Source: Dendrobium chrysotoxum (lineage: Eukaryota > Streptophyta > Magnoliopsida > Asparagales > Orchidaceae). Taken from it: a stretch of 64,000 nt of DNA. The position numbers were made by a program, and so were the translations under genes. The notes beneath the pieces were generated by a model that ran no database searches, was not told where the DNA came from, and worked only from the letters and a program-made list of their open reading frames with translations. The stretch covers positions 27,211,774-27,275,773 of the forward strand of contig CM034314.1 of assembly GCA_019925795.1 (NCBI GenBank). The letters are read 5' to 3'. This document shows positions 12,998 to 21,345 of this stretch, piece by piece; the first letter of the stretch is position 1, and every line of letters begins with the position of its first letter.

Positions 12998-13106
12998 AGG
13001 CTTCGCTTGATACAACTTTAGACCACTGATTTTTCTAGCTTTAAGAGGTTTTTGTACTAAAAATTAGCTTTACAAAATAGTAAAAAAGCCATCCCAAATG
13101 AAACCT
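12998..13106. mobile_element. Tourist-like MITE 2 (about 109 bp)
   Basis: It begins AGGCTTCGCTTGATA after TTA (12,995-12,997) and ends ATCCCAAATGAAACCT, a mutated version of the MITE 1 termini. The right-hand duplication has decayed. Inner sequence (TTTTTGTACTAAAAATTAGC) resembles MITE 3. Confidence 0.65.
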
Positions 13107-13153
13107 AAGACTAAAACTTGCAAGAAGTCAAATAAAAATGTTGGAAAGGCTAA

Positions 13154-13355
13154 GTGTTCATTTGGGACAATGTTCTTACTGCAAATTTTTTTTAAATTGT
13201 AACCATAATCTTTATTTGGCCACTAATTTTTCATTGCTTTAAATAATTTTTTGTACTAGGAAGCTGCTTTCTATATAGCTTTCAAGAAATGTTGATTTCT
13301 CCACGGTATGTTTTCAACCATTTTTATAAAAATTATAATTGTCCCAAATGGACCC
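13154..13355. mobile_element. Tourist-like MITE 3 (about 202 bp)
   Basis: Ends are GTGTTCATTTGGGACAAT and ATTGTCCCAAATGGACCC, imperfect inverted repeats sharing the CATTTGGGA core with MITEs 1 and 2. TAA flanks both sides (13,151-13,153 and 13,356-13,358). It is longer than its two neighbours and belongs to a related subfamily. Confidence 0.75.
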
Positions 13356-13375
13356 TAAATATACAGGAAAAAAAA

Positions 13376-14290
13376 ATTAGTAAGATTGAAAAAGAGAAAT
13401 AATAAATTAAAAGACAAAAAGGCAAAAGAAAAATGTTTCCATTATAATCAATCTAGTCATGGGAAGAAAAATTATAAAAGGTTTCTCGAGGAACTTAAGA
13501 ACAAGAAGAAATAAGATAAAATATGATTTGCTTGTTTTAGAAGCAAGTTTATTAGAGATTATTTTCTCTTCAGAGATAGTTGATTCAAAAGCAACTAATC
13601 ATATAATTTTTTTTTCCTTACTAAAGCTTTGTTCCACAAATGAGCTTGTTGATGGGAACTTCATACTACGACTGTGTAATGGAGCTTCAGTATTTGCAAA
13701 ATAATGGATGTAGTTAGCTAGAAATTTAGAAATAATAAATTTCTTATTTTAAATAAAATTTATTTCATTCTTGATTTTAGAGGAAAATTAATTTATGTTT
13801 CTTGGCTATGTGAGAAATTACTTGAAATTTCTTTTAATAATAACTTATTCTTATTATGAGAAATAGTTTAAATGTTTATTCTACAAAACTAGAAGATGGA
13901 CTTTATTTTATGAGAAATAGTTTAAATGTTTATTCTACAAATCTAGATGATGGACTTTATTTTTTACAACCTATTCTTAATTCACTATTAAATATTAAAA
14001 TGTTCTAAATTGCTAAAATAATATCAAAGTTATAAAATGTTTCTCATGATGATGATGATATATATATATATATATATGGCTTCTTAGGCTTAGTCATATT
14101 AACCTAAACACAATTGAAAGGCTTATACAAGATTGTCTTTTAAAAGATTTTAAAATTGGTATTATTCTTATTTATGAATTCTATCTTAATAAGAAAATGA
14201 CAACGATATAATTCTCTATAAAGTTTAAGGAGCTAAATAACCTCTTGAGTTGGTATATTTAGATGTTCGTGGAGCTTGTTGGAAAATAAA
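13376..14290 (+). pseudogene. Remnant of a Ty1/copia gag-pol of another lineage
   Basis: A CCHC-like knuckle with lost cysteines (CFHYNQSSHGKKNY, 13,432-13,473) is followed by a mutated protease active site, VDSKATNHI (13,578-13,605), where VDSGATNHI is expected. A GAG-preintegrase block, LLRLSHINLNTIERLI..GLLKD-like, lies at about 14,075-14,145, then PLELVYLDV (about 14,239), the start of the integrase core. DSGATNH and LGHINL are found in copia lineages other than Sirevirus, whose copies here read DSGCSRHM. The fragment is 5'- and 3'-truncated, full of stops, contains an (AT)n run at 14,060-14,077, and has a short internal duplication (GAGAAATAGTTTAAATG twice near 13,860 and 13,910). Confidence 0.65.
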
Positions 14291-14346
14291 ATTATATCAC
14301 ACAAATTCATGGTGCTCCTATTTTTGTGATTAACTACTGCATTAAG

Positions 14347-14561
14347 AATACTGTACTACCTTGAAAGGTTGACAGACTATTCTACAATGGATTCAAAAAT
14401 AAAAATAGGGTTCTTGAAAAAAATATCATTTTCATATCAAATACCAAAAAAAATATCATACTGTCTCGAAAGGCAGACATGGTATTCTTAAATAGTATTT
14501 AAAGACAAAACAGAGTTTTGAAAATTTATTATTTTTTGTAGTCAAATATAACAAAAAGAAT
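14347..14561. repeat. ~110-bp tandem array, left part
   Basis: Two units of about 108 bp start near 14,347 and 14,452 with ATACTG/TACTGTCTCGAAAGG.GACA..TATTCT. The array is interrupted at 14,561 by element A and resumes at 35,690 with two more units. Confidence 0.65.
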
Positions 14562-16425
14562 TGTTGTAAATCTGGATTTAAGGATTATGCTTTTGCTGAT
14601 AATAAATATTTCTGTTTCTGTTTGACTGCCTAACCTTTCAAGTTTACAAGATTAATTACAATTTAAGTCAGCTCAAGATCGAGTCAGTCTATTTGTGTTT
14701 CAGGTTCAATATAATTTTTTCACCTTTCTTGAGTCAAGTGTAATGTAATGGATCCCCAAGCTAAGTAACCTTGCACACACACACTCAGGAGGAGAGTTTT
14801 AGTAAGAGTTTTTGTTCTAATTTTGTTCATATCATCCTCGACGATAGTAATATCATCCTAGACGATCCATTGAAAATAGAAATCCTAATTAGGGCAGCCA
14901 TGTTAAGTCAGTCTGATTAAGTAGATAATCCTGAATGATACTCCCATCATACAGGACGATATGCCCAAATCAAAAATTCTTAGCCGCTAGACTAAGTTAA
15001 GTAAGTTTTTATTTTTAGTATTTTTGTCTGATCATCCTGGACGATACGTGTATCATCCTAGATAATTCATTACAATCATGCCTAAATTAGTCAGGTGATT
15101 AAGGAAAGTAATTAAGATTTGATTATTATATCATATCATCCTGGATGATCGCAAGATCATCCTGGACGATTAATTAGAAATCCCCATCATCTAGTGTATT
15201 TCACCTAGATGACTCAAACAGTCTGCCAGATGATACTACCATTTTTGAATTAATCATACAGGATGATATAGATATCATATTAGATGATCAAGCCATTTTG
15301 AAATCATCCAGCGTAGTTGTCCTGGATGGCCCGAACAGTGTGTCGGATGATATTGGGCACTTTTGAACTAATCATACAGGATGATATACATATCATTCTA
15401 TATAATCAAGTCATTTTTTTGTGATCGTCCAGGCTTTTCTCCTGGATGGCCTGAACTATCTTCTGGATGATATTCCTGCTTTAAACTAATTGTCTACGAT
15501 GATCGTAGAATCATCCCGGATGATCTAAATAAACCATGTCTTCTAATCCTCCAGAGGAACCAAATCATCCAGGCCAGAAGGTGATGATTTACACTGATCA
15601 TATAGGACGATCGATAGGTCATCCTAGATGAACTTTAACGGCAAGTTAAAATTTAGGGCAATTTTTGAGCCCTTCTATTTAAGATCTTTTTCTTACTACT
15701 GTTAAAATCTTTTATCGTTGTCCTTTCCTGAGAAAGCTTTGAGAGAGAGAGGGAGAGCTTGGGAGAGAGAAAGAGAATCTTGTGAGGGGGAGTTTGTGAG
15801 GTGTTCATAAAGGTTACTCCAAGTAAGGATTCAAGTTGTCATCTGCAGTCTTCTTCCCTTGTCCCTTGGTGCTCTGAAGGAAGGATTGTCTGCAAGAAGA
15901 TCAAGGTTCTCTGCCTACTTCAGGAGGAAGTGAAATAAGGTAAGGTTCTTTTCCTGCTTCAGGAGGAAGCGAAACGAGATAAGGTTCTCTGTCTGCTTCA
16001 GGAGGAAGCAAAAGGAGTCTGGGTTCTCTACCTCACCGGGTTAGTGAAAAGGAGTTTTATAAAGGCTTCTCTGCCTTGTTATTGGAGCAGAAGGAGAGTC
16101 ACTTTATTTTAGTGCAATACCAGGAGGGGAGGCTCTGGGGAGTGGCCATAGGTCAAGTTGATCGAATCACTATAAAATCTAGTATGTTCTTTTTGATTAT
16201 TTTTTGCACTTTACTTTTCTATTGATAATCGTCTGATTGAAGTTATTATTTGGTTTCATTAAACATCTTCACATCATTGCAAAATTGTGATTATTTTAAA
16301 ATATTTAAAAAGGTTTTCAAAATTATTTTTGCTCATGAATTTTTAAAACTACCAATTCACCCCCCCCCCCTCTTCGTTATCCTCGTGCTAGTTCATATGA
16401 GCTTAACATCCCTAATAAACTTTCA
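14562..16425 (+). repeat. Element A 5' LTR
   Basis: It starts TGTTGTAAATCTGG and ends GAACTTTCA-type AAACTTTCA just before the primer site. U3 holds an array of paired palindromes from about 14,831 to 15,631. A TATA-like TATTTAAG lies at 15,676-15,683 after the conserved word TTTGAGCCCTTC, followed by a GA-rich leader and repeats of GGTTCT(C/T)TGCC..CTTCAGGAGGAAG. Near the end comes a C-run and the conserved GCTTAACATCCCTAA. Confidence 0.9.
14831..15631. promoter_or_regulatory. Paired palindrome array in A 5' LTR
   Basis: Near-palindromic 15-mers of the type ATC(G/A)TCCTGGA(C/T)GAT occur in pairs with 6-base linkers, for example linkers AGTAAT, ACTCCC, ACGTGT, CGCAAG and ATAGAT, giving 21 bp centre to centre. 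Many CG positions have become TG or CA. The array lies upstream of the TATA-like box, where enhancer or repressor sites would be expected. Confidence 0.75.
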
Positions 16426-16427
16426 AG

Positions 16428-16439
16428 TGGTATTAGAGC
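16428..16439 (+). other. Primer binding site, element A
   Basis: TGGTATTAGAGC, one base from TGGTATCAGAGC, which is complementary to the 3' end of initiator methionine tRNA. It starts 2 bases after the LTR end. Confidence 0.9.
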
Positions 16440-16483
16440 GGGATTCATAAAATCAAGTTTTGAAAAACTTTTAAATTTGATCC

Positions 16484-17625
16484 TTGGCTAACTTTTGTAA
16501 TAAAAATATTGTAGAAGGATATTCCATTACTCGATCACCATTGTTTGATAACATACCTTTTAATTTTTGAAAAACTAGTATGTCCACATTTTTACAAACT
16601 ATAGATTAGCGTATGTGGATGCTTATTAAAGATGGATACTCTGTACCATTTAGAATAATTGATGGCATTAAAACTAAACTTGCTTTTACTGAATGGACAT
16701 TTGATGATCGTGACTTAGCACAACTGAATGCAAAATTCTTGAACTATCTTTTTGTGCTTTAAAATTTGAGGATTACATGCGTGTCTCTACTTGCACTATT
16801 GATAAAGAAATCTACGATAGATTATGCATTACTTATGAAGGCACATCAGAAGTTAAGCAATCTTGGTTGAACATCTTACTTCATGACTACGAACTCTTTC
16901 GTATGAAATCTAGTGAGTCAATATTTGAAATCTATACTAGGTTTACACAGATTATCACCTCCCTGCATGCTTTAGGAAGAGAACTCACCAACTATGAAAA
17001 AGTTAACAAAATCTTGAGATGTTTACCCTCGTCCTATGATGCCAAGATAACTGCTATCACTGAATCTAAGGATTTGAATAATTATTCTATTGATAACTTA
17101 CTTGGATCACTAATTACTTATGAGCAAGGAGTGAACCAAAGGCAACTTGATGCAGGTGAGAAGAAGAAAGAGAAGACTGTGGCACTAAAGGCCAATGATA
17201 CAGAGACTGATTCTTCCGGGTCTGAAAGTAATGATGTTGCCTTAATCACTAGGTAATTTAAAAGCTTTCTAAAGAAGAAACACAAGAACTATTAGAAATA
17301 GAATAAAGGAAAGAATAACAAAAATTTTAAAGTTTCTTCTTATATAGTTTATTTTGAATGCAGGAAGCCAGGACATATTAAAGTTGATTATCCTACACTT
17401 AAGGCTCACCCAAGTAAGGAGAAGGGTGAGGAGAAACCCATATTCATGAAGGATAAGAAAAGGATTCAAAAGGCTTTCTGGGTGAATTTTGCATCTGACT
17501 CCTCTGAGACTGAAGCTGAAGAGGAGACTACAAACTTGTGTTTGATGTCGGATGAACATCATGGTTAGTCTGACAAGGAAAAGGTATGAGAACTAACCTA
17601 CAATTAGTTACTTGAAGTTTTTGAG
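16484..17625 (+). pseudogene. Element A gag, degenerate and truncated
   Basis: The Gag capsid protein packages element RNA. The start codon has become TTG (16,484), where B and C have ATG. A stop follows early (TAG near 16,607) and a 1-base deletion lies near 16,750. The stretch 16,777-17,256 is open and carries the UBN2-type capsid domain (RLNILLHDYELFRM, RFTQIITSLHALGREL, KILRCLPSSYDAKI). A TAA replaces CAA at 17,254. Zinc knuckle 1 reads YFECRKPGHIKVDY near 17,350-17,390, with Tyr in the place of the fourth ligand. The gag homology stops around 17,625 and passes directly into sequence from an element 3' tail. The coiled coil and knuckle 2 are missing. Confidence 0.9.
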
Positions 17626-17802
17626 ATTTCAGTTATAGTAGTTTTTGTTCTTATCTTGTGTTGGTTACTTCATGTGTAGTTGTATTTCCTGTACTATTCT
17701 GCTTGTTCAATGAAATTTGAAAAAATTTGTTTTTCGAACTCCTAGTTCTTTTATTTTTTAAACTACTGCACATATGTTTGCCATCATCAAAAAGGGGGAG
17801 AT
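17616..17802 (+). mobile_element. Fragment of a B-type element tail (second polypurine-tract region)
   Basis: From about 17,625 the sequence is not gag but matches 27,570-27,752, the end of element B after its post-pol ORF, including CATCATCAAAAAGGGGGAGA before the LTR. It is therefore the last ~170 bases of another B-family copy that shared LTR 17,803-19,465 as its 3' LTR. The join with A gag lies in short shared words (AGTTTTTG at 17,616-17,623). Confidence 0.8.
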
Positions 17803-18055
17803 TGTTAGAAATCTGGTTTTGATGATGACAAACATGTTTCTATTATGTTTTTCTTGGCTAACCCATTTCAGGTACAAAAGATCAAGAGCAACTCAAGCCA
17901 ACTCAGGATCGGGTCCAAGTGTGTCTAAATGTACTATTTTCCTTTTCTTGAGTCAATTGTAATGTAATTGATCCCCTAGCTAAGTAACCTTGCACACACA
18001 CACTCAGGGGGAGAGCTTGAGTGAATTAGAGTTTATTTTCAAATTTTTTATTTAG

Positions 18056-18729
18056 ATCATCCTGGACGATATTCACATCGTCCTGGACGATCAAGTAAAA
18101 ATAAAAACCCTAATTAGGGTGACCAAATTAAGTCTATTTGATTAAGCCGATCATCCTGGATGATCCATACATCGTACGAAACGATAGGCTCAAATCAGAA
18201 ATTCTCAGCCGTCAGATCAAGTTAGGCAAGTTTTTATTTTAAGATATTTGGTCTAATCGTCCTGGATGATACGTGTATCATCCTGAATGATCTAGTACAA
18301 TCATGTCTAAATTAGTCTGGTGATTATGGAAAGAAATTAATATTGAATTGATATAATCATATCATCTTGGATGATCGCAGGATCGTCTTGGACGATCATG
18401 ATCGTCTAGTGTGTTTCAGCTGTACGTCCAGAGCGGTGATCAGGATGATTTGGGCACATTTTGAACTAATCGTACAGGACGATATACTTATCGTCTTGGA
18501 TGATCAAGTCATTTTTGGTTCGTCCAGCACAAGTTTCTCTGGACGACCAGAGCGATCTTCTGGTTGAAATTTATGAATTTACACTAATCATCCTGGACGA
18601 TAGCAGAATCGTACGGGACGATATGAATAACTTTTTCCACTGATTGTCTAGAAGAGCCAGATCATCCAGGCTGAAACAGCTGATTTTGAACTGATCGTAC
18701 AGGACGATCTATAGATCATCCTGGATGAT
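18056..18729. promoter_or_regulatory. Seven palindrome pairs, 21-bp spacing (B LTR)
   Basis: Near-palindromic 15-mers have centres at 18,063/18,084, 18,157/18,178, 18,263/18,284, 18,368/18,389, 18,476/18,497, 18,594/18,615 and 18,701/18,722. Each pair is exactly 21 bp apart, and pairs recur every 94-118 bp (mean about 106). Sequence variants are ATCGTCCTGGACGAT, ATCGTACAGGACGAT and decayed ATCATCCTGGATGAT. Half-sites such as TCGTCCAG occur between pairs. The array ends about 45 bp before the TATA box. Confidence 0.85.
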
Positions 18730-18772
18730 TTAGGCTGACTAGTTGAGATTTAGGGCAAATTTTGAGCCCTCC

Positions 18773-18780
18773 TATAAAAG
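18773..18780 (+). promoter_or_regulatory. TATA box of B LTR
   Basis: TATAAAAG after the block GGGCAAATTTTGAGCCCTCC, which is conserved in the A and D LTRs (there followed by TATTTAA). Transcription would start about 30 bases on, just before the GA-rich leader. The same box is at 28,721-28,728 in the second LTR. Confidence 0.8.
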
Positions 18781-19467
18781 ATATCTTTTTAACAAGAAAA
18801 ATCTTTTGCCACTTTCCTTTCCAGGGAAACCCTAGAGAGAGAGAGAGTTTGGGAGAGAGAGAGAGGATCTTGTAAGGGGGAGTTTATGAGGGATTCACGA
18901 AGGTTGCTCCAAGCAAGGATCAGAGTCATCTTCTCCGCTCGCCGTCTTTCATCGTGTTGGTGTTCTTTATGAGAGGATCGTTAGCAAGAAGATCTGGGGT
19001 TCTCTGCCCGCTTCAGGAGGAAGCAAAAGGAGTCTGAGGTTCTCTGCCTGCTTCAGGAGGAAGCAAAAGGAGGTTAGGTTCTCTGCCTCACTGTGTCGGT
19101 GGAAAGGAGGTTTTTATACAGGCTTCTCCGCCTTGCGGTAGGAGCAAAAGGAGAGACACTTTAAGTTAGTGCAATACCCGGAGGGGAGGCTCCGGGGAGT
19201 GGACATAGGTCAAGTTGACCGAATCACTATAAAAATTTGGTGTGTTCTTTCTGATTACTTTCTGCACTTTAGTTTTTCTATGATTATCTTCTTGGGTGAA
19301 ATTTGTGTTTAATCTTTTTGTTTAAGTATTAACTTATTTCTGCTGCATATCATAGAAAAGATTTTTTACTGTTGCTCTCAAATTTTTAAATAACCAATTC
19401 ACCCCCCCCTCTTGGTTAGCCTCGGGACTAGTTCATCAGGGCTTAACATCCCTATCGAACTTTCAAG

Positions 19468-19479
19468 TTGTATCAGAGT
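19468..19479 (+). other. Primer binding site, element B
   Basis: TTGTATCAGAGT, two mismatches from the initiator-tRNA complement TGGTATCAGAGC, two bases after the LTR end. Confidence 0.85.
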
Positions 19480-19523
19480 GGGATTCATAAAATCTAGTTT
19501 TGAAAGACTTTTGAATTTGATCC

Positions 19524-21334
19524 ATGGCTAACTTTGGTAATCATAATACTACTGAAGGTTATTCAATTACACGACCACCATTGTTTGATAACATTTCTTT
19601 TAATTTTTGGAAAACTCGTATGTCCACTTTTCTTCAATCAATTGATTATCACATGTGGATGCTTATTAAGGATGGATACGAACCACCTTTTAGAATGATT
19701 AACAATATGAAAACTGAACTGCCCTTTATTGACTAGACTTTTGATGATCATGATTTAGCACAATTGAATGCCAAATGCTTGAACTATTTTTTCTGTGCTT
19801 TAAAATCTGAGGATTACATGTGTGTTTCAACTTGTACAACTGGAAAAGAGATTTAGGATAGACTGTGTATCACTTATGAAGGTACAACTAAAGTCAAACA
19901 GTCTAGGTTAAACATTTTATTTCATGACTATGAACTGTTTCGTATGAAACCTACTGAATCCATTTTTGAAATGTATACAAGGTTCACTCAAATTGTCACC
20001 TCTTTGCATTCCTTAGGTAGAAAACTTACAAACTATGAAAGAGTAAACAAAATTCTTAGATGTTTACCTTCTTCGTATGATGCTAAGATAACTGCAATCA
20101 CGGAATTTAAAGATTTGAATACTTACTCTATTGATAGCTTACTTGTATCACTCATTGCTTACGAGCAAGGGGTGAACCAAAGACAGCTTGATGCAGGTGA
20201 GAAGAAGAAGGAGAAAACAATGACACTGAAGGCCAAAGAGAGTGATACTAGTTATTCCGGGTCTGATAGCGATGATGTTGCCTTGATCACTAGGCAATTC
20301 AAAAGTTTTCTAAGGAAGAAACACAAGAACTTTCAGAAGTGGAACAAGGGTAAGTCCAACAAAAATTTGAAGGGTTCATCTGATACTGTCAGTTTTGAAT
20401 ACAGGAAGCCTTGACATATTAAGGCTGATTATCCTACATTTAAAGCTCACCCAAGCAAGGAGAAGGGTGAGGAGAAATACAAGTTTAGGAAGGACAAGAA
20501 GCGGATTCAGAAGGCATTCTGGACAGATTCTACATCCGACTCTTCTGAGACTGAAGCTGAAGAGGAGGAAACAAATCTGTGTCTGATGGCTGAGGATCAT
20601 CCTGGTTATTCTAACCAGGAAGAGGTATGTGAGCTTACTTACGATCAGTTATTTGAAATATCTAAAAGAATTCATGCATCGTATAAGAAGCTTAAGAAAG
20701 CTCATGCTAGCCTGAAACTAGAATTTCTGAACTTACAAAAAGAGCATGAAATTTTGATTAAAGATCATTCTACTGTTGATTGCAATCAATATCTTTATTT
20801 GATGAGTTTGATGAGTTGAACAAAAAATATTTTGATCTGACTATTGAGCATGATTTACTGAAAACCACGCATGTTGATTTAGAGAAAGCTTTCAAAGAAT
20901 TAGACAATCTAGCATGTGAAGTGGAGAGTAGCAATGGTTCTTTGAAATTTGAAATTGCAAGTTTAAAGAAAGAAAATGAATTTTTGAAAGTTAAGATCAG
21001 TGCTTTTGAGAAACATAAAACACATCCTACATTTGCACAGTTTTATGCACCTCCACCTTTTATAGAATCTGGTTCAAAATCATCAAAGCATGTGTCATAC
21101 AAACCTAGGAAGATGCATTATCACCCATGTAGATTAGTTAACCCTTTTCCTAGTGTTAGATGTTTTTCCTGTGGCATGTTAGGACACATTTCCCACACCT
21201 GTACTGTTCATCATAGTAGACATTGGGTGTGGAGGCCCAAATTGCCTGTTTCACAGTACAGCACACATGCATTGCATTCTTCTTTTCATAAGAAGGAACC
21301 CAAACCTGTTTGGGTTCCTAAAACTAATATTTGA
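19524..21334 (+). pseudogene. Element B gag, degenerate
   Basis: Start ATG at 19,524 (MANFGN) matches the start context in C and D. Full length would be about 600 residues, long for copia Gag but usual for Sireviruses. Domains: an N-terminal gag/UBN2-type capsid region (residues ~1-230); zinc knuckle 1, FEYRKP then stop then HIKADY (two ligands replaced by Tyr, TGA inside); acidic DS/EE-rich stretch; coiled coil (20,640-21,020); zinc knuckle 2, intact CFSCGMLGHISHTC (21,161-21,202); end VWVPKTNI then TGA TGA. Nonsense codons are at 19,734, 19,853 and about 20,413, and a 1-base deletion lies near 20,790-20,815. Two Trp-to-TAG changes fit methylation-driven C-to-T decay. The segment 20,625-21,345 can be read as an intron. 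Confidence 0.92.
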
Positions 21335-21345
21335 TGATTTTGTAG
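20625..21345 (+). other. Possible in-frame intron between gag and pol (element B)
   Basis: The donor is GAG|GTATGT at 20,625 and the acceptor ATTTTGTAG|G at 21,345, with a branch-point-like CTAAT about 20 bases before the acceptor. The donor falls between gag codons and the acceptor is followed directly by the first pol codon, so removal (721 bases) joins gag to pol in frame. Unspliced, gag ends at 21,334 and the pol frame is closed by TAG at 21,343. The segment itself encodes the coiled coil and knuckle 2. Confidence 0.5.

Larger units (their letters stand above)
17803..19465 (+). repeat. Element B first LTR
   Basis: It starts TGTTAGAAATCTGG and ends CGAACTTTCA; 1,663 bp. In order it shows TTTTGATGATGACAAACAT near the start, seven palindrome pairs (18,056-18,729), TATAAAAG at 18,773-18,780, (GA)n-rich leader 18,836-18,865, two to three repeats of GGTTCTCTGCC(T/C)GCTTCAGG (18,989-19,110), a C-run near 19,402 and the conserved GGCTTAACATCCCTATCG. 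It doubles as the 3' LTR of the lost upstream copy. Confidence 0.92.

Noticed and set aside
16428..16439. tRNA-like word TGGTATTAGAGC taken as part of a tRNA gene
   Set aside because: It is the primer binding site next to an LTR; no cloverleaf or A/B boxes surround it.
18056..18729. Regularly spaced palindromes resembling a CRISPR array
   Set aside because: The sites lie within LTRs of plant retrotransposons, come in pairs with 6-base linkers, have no unique spacers of uniform length and no cas genes.
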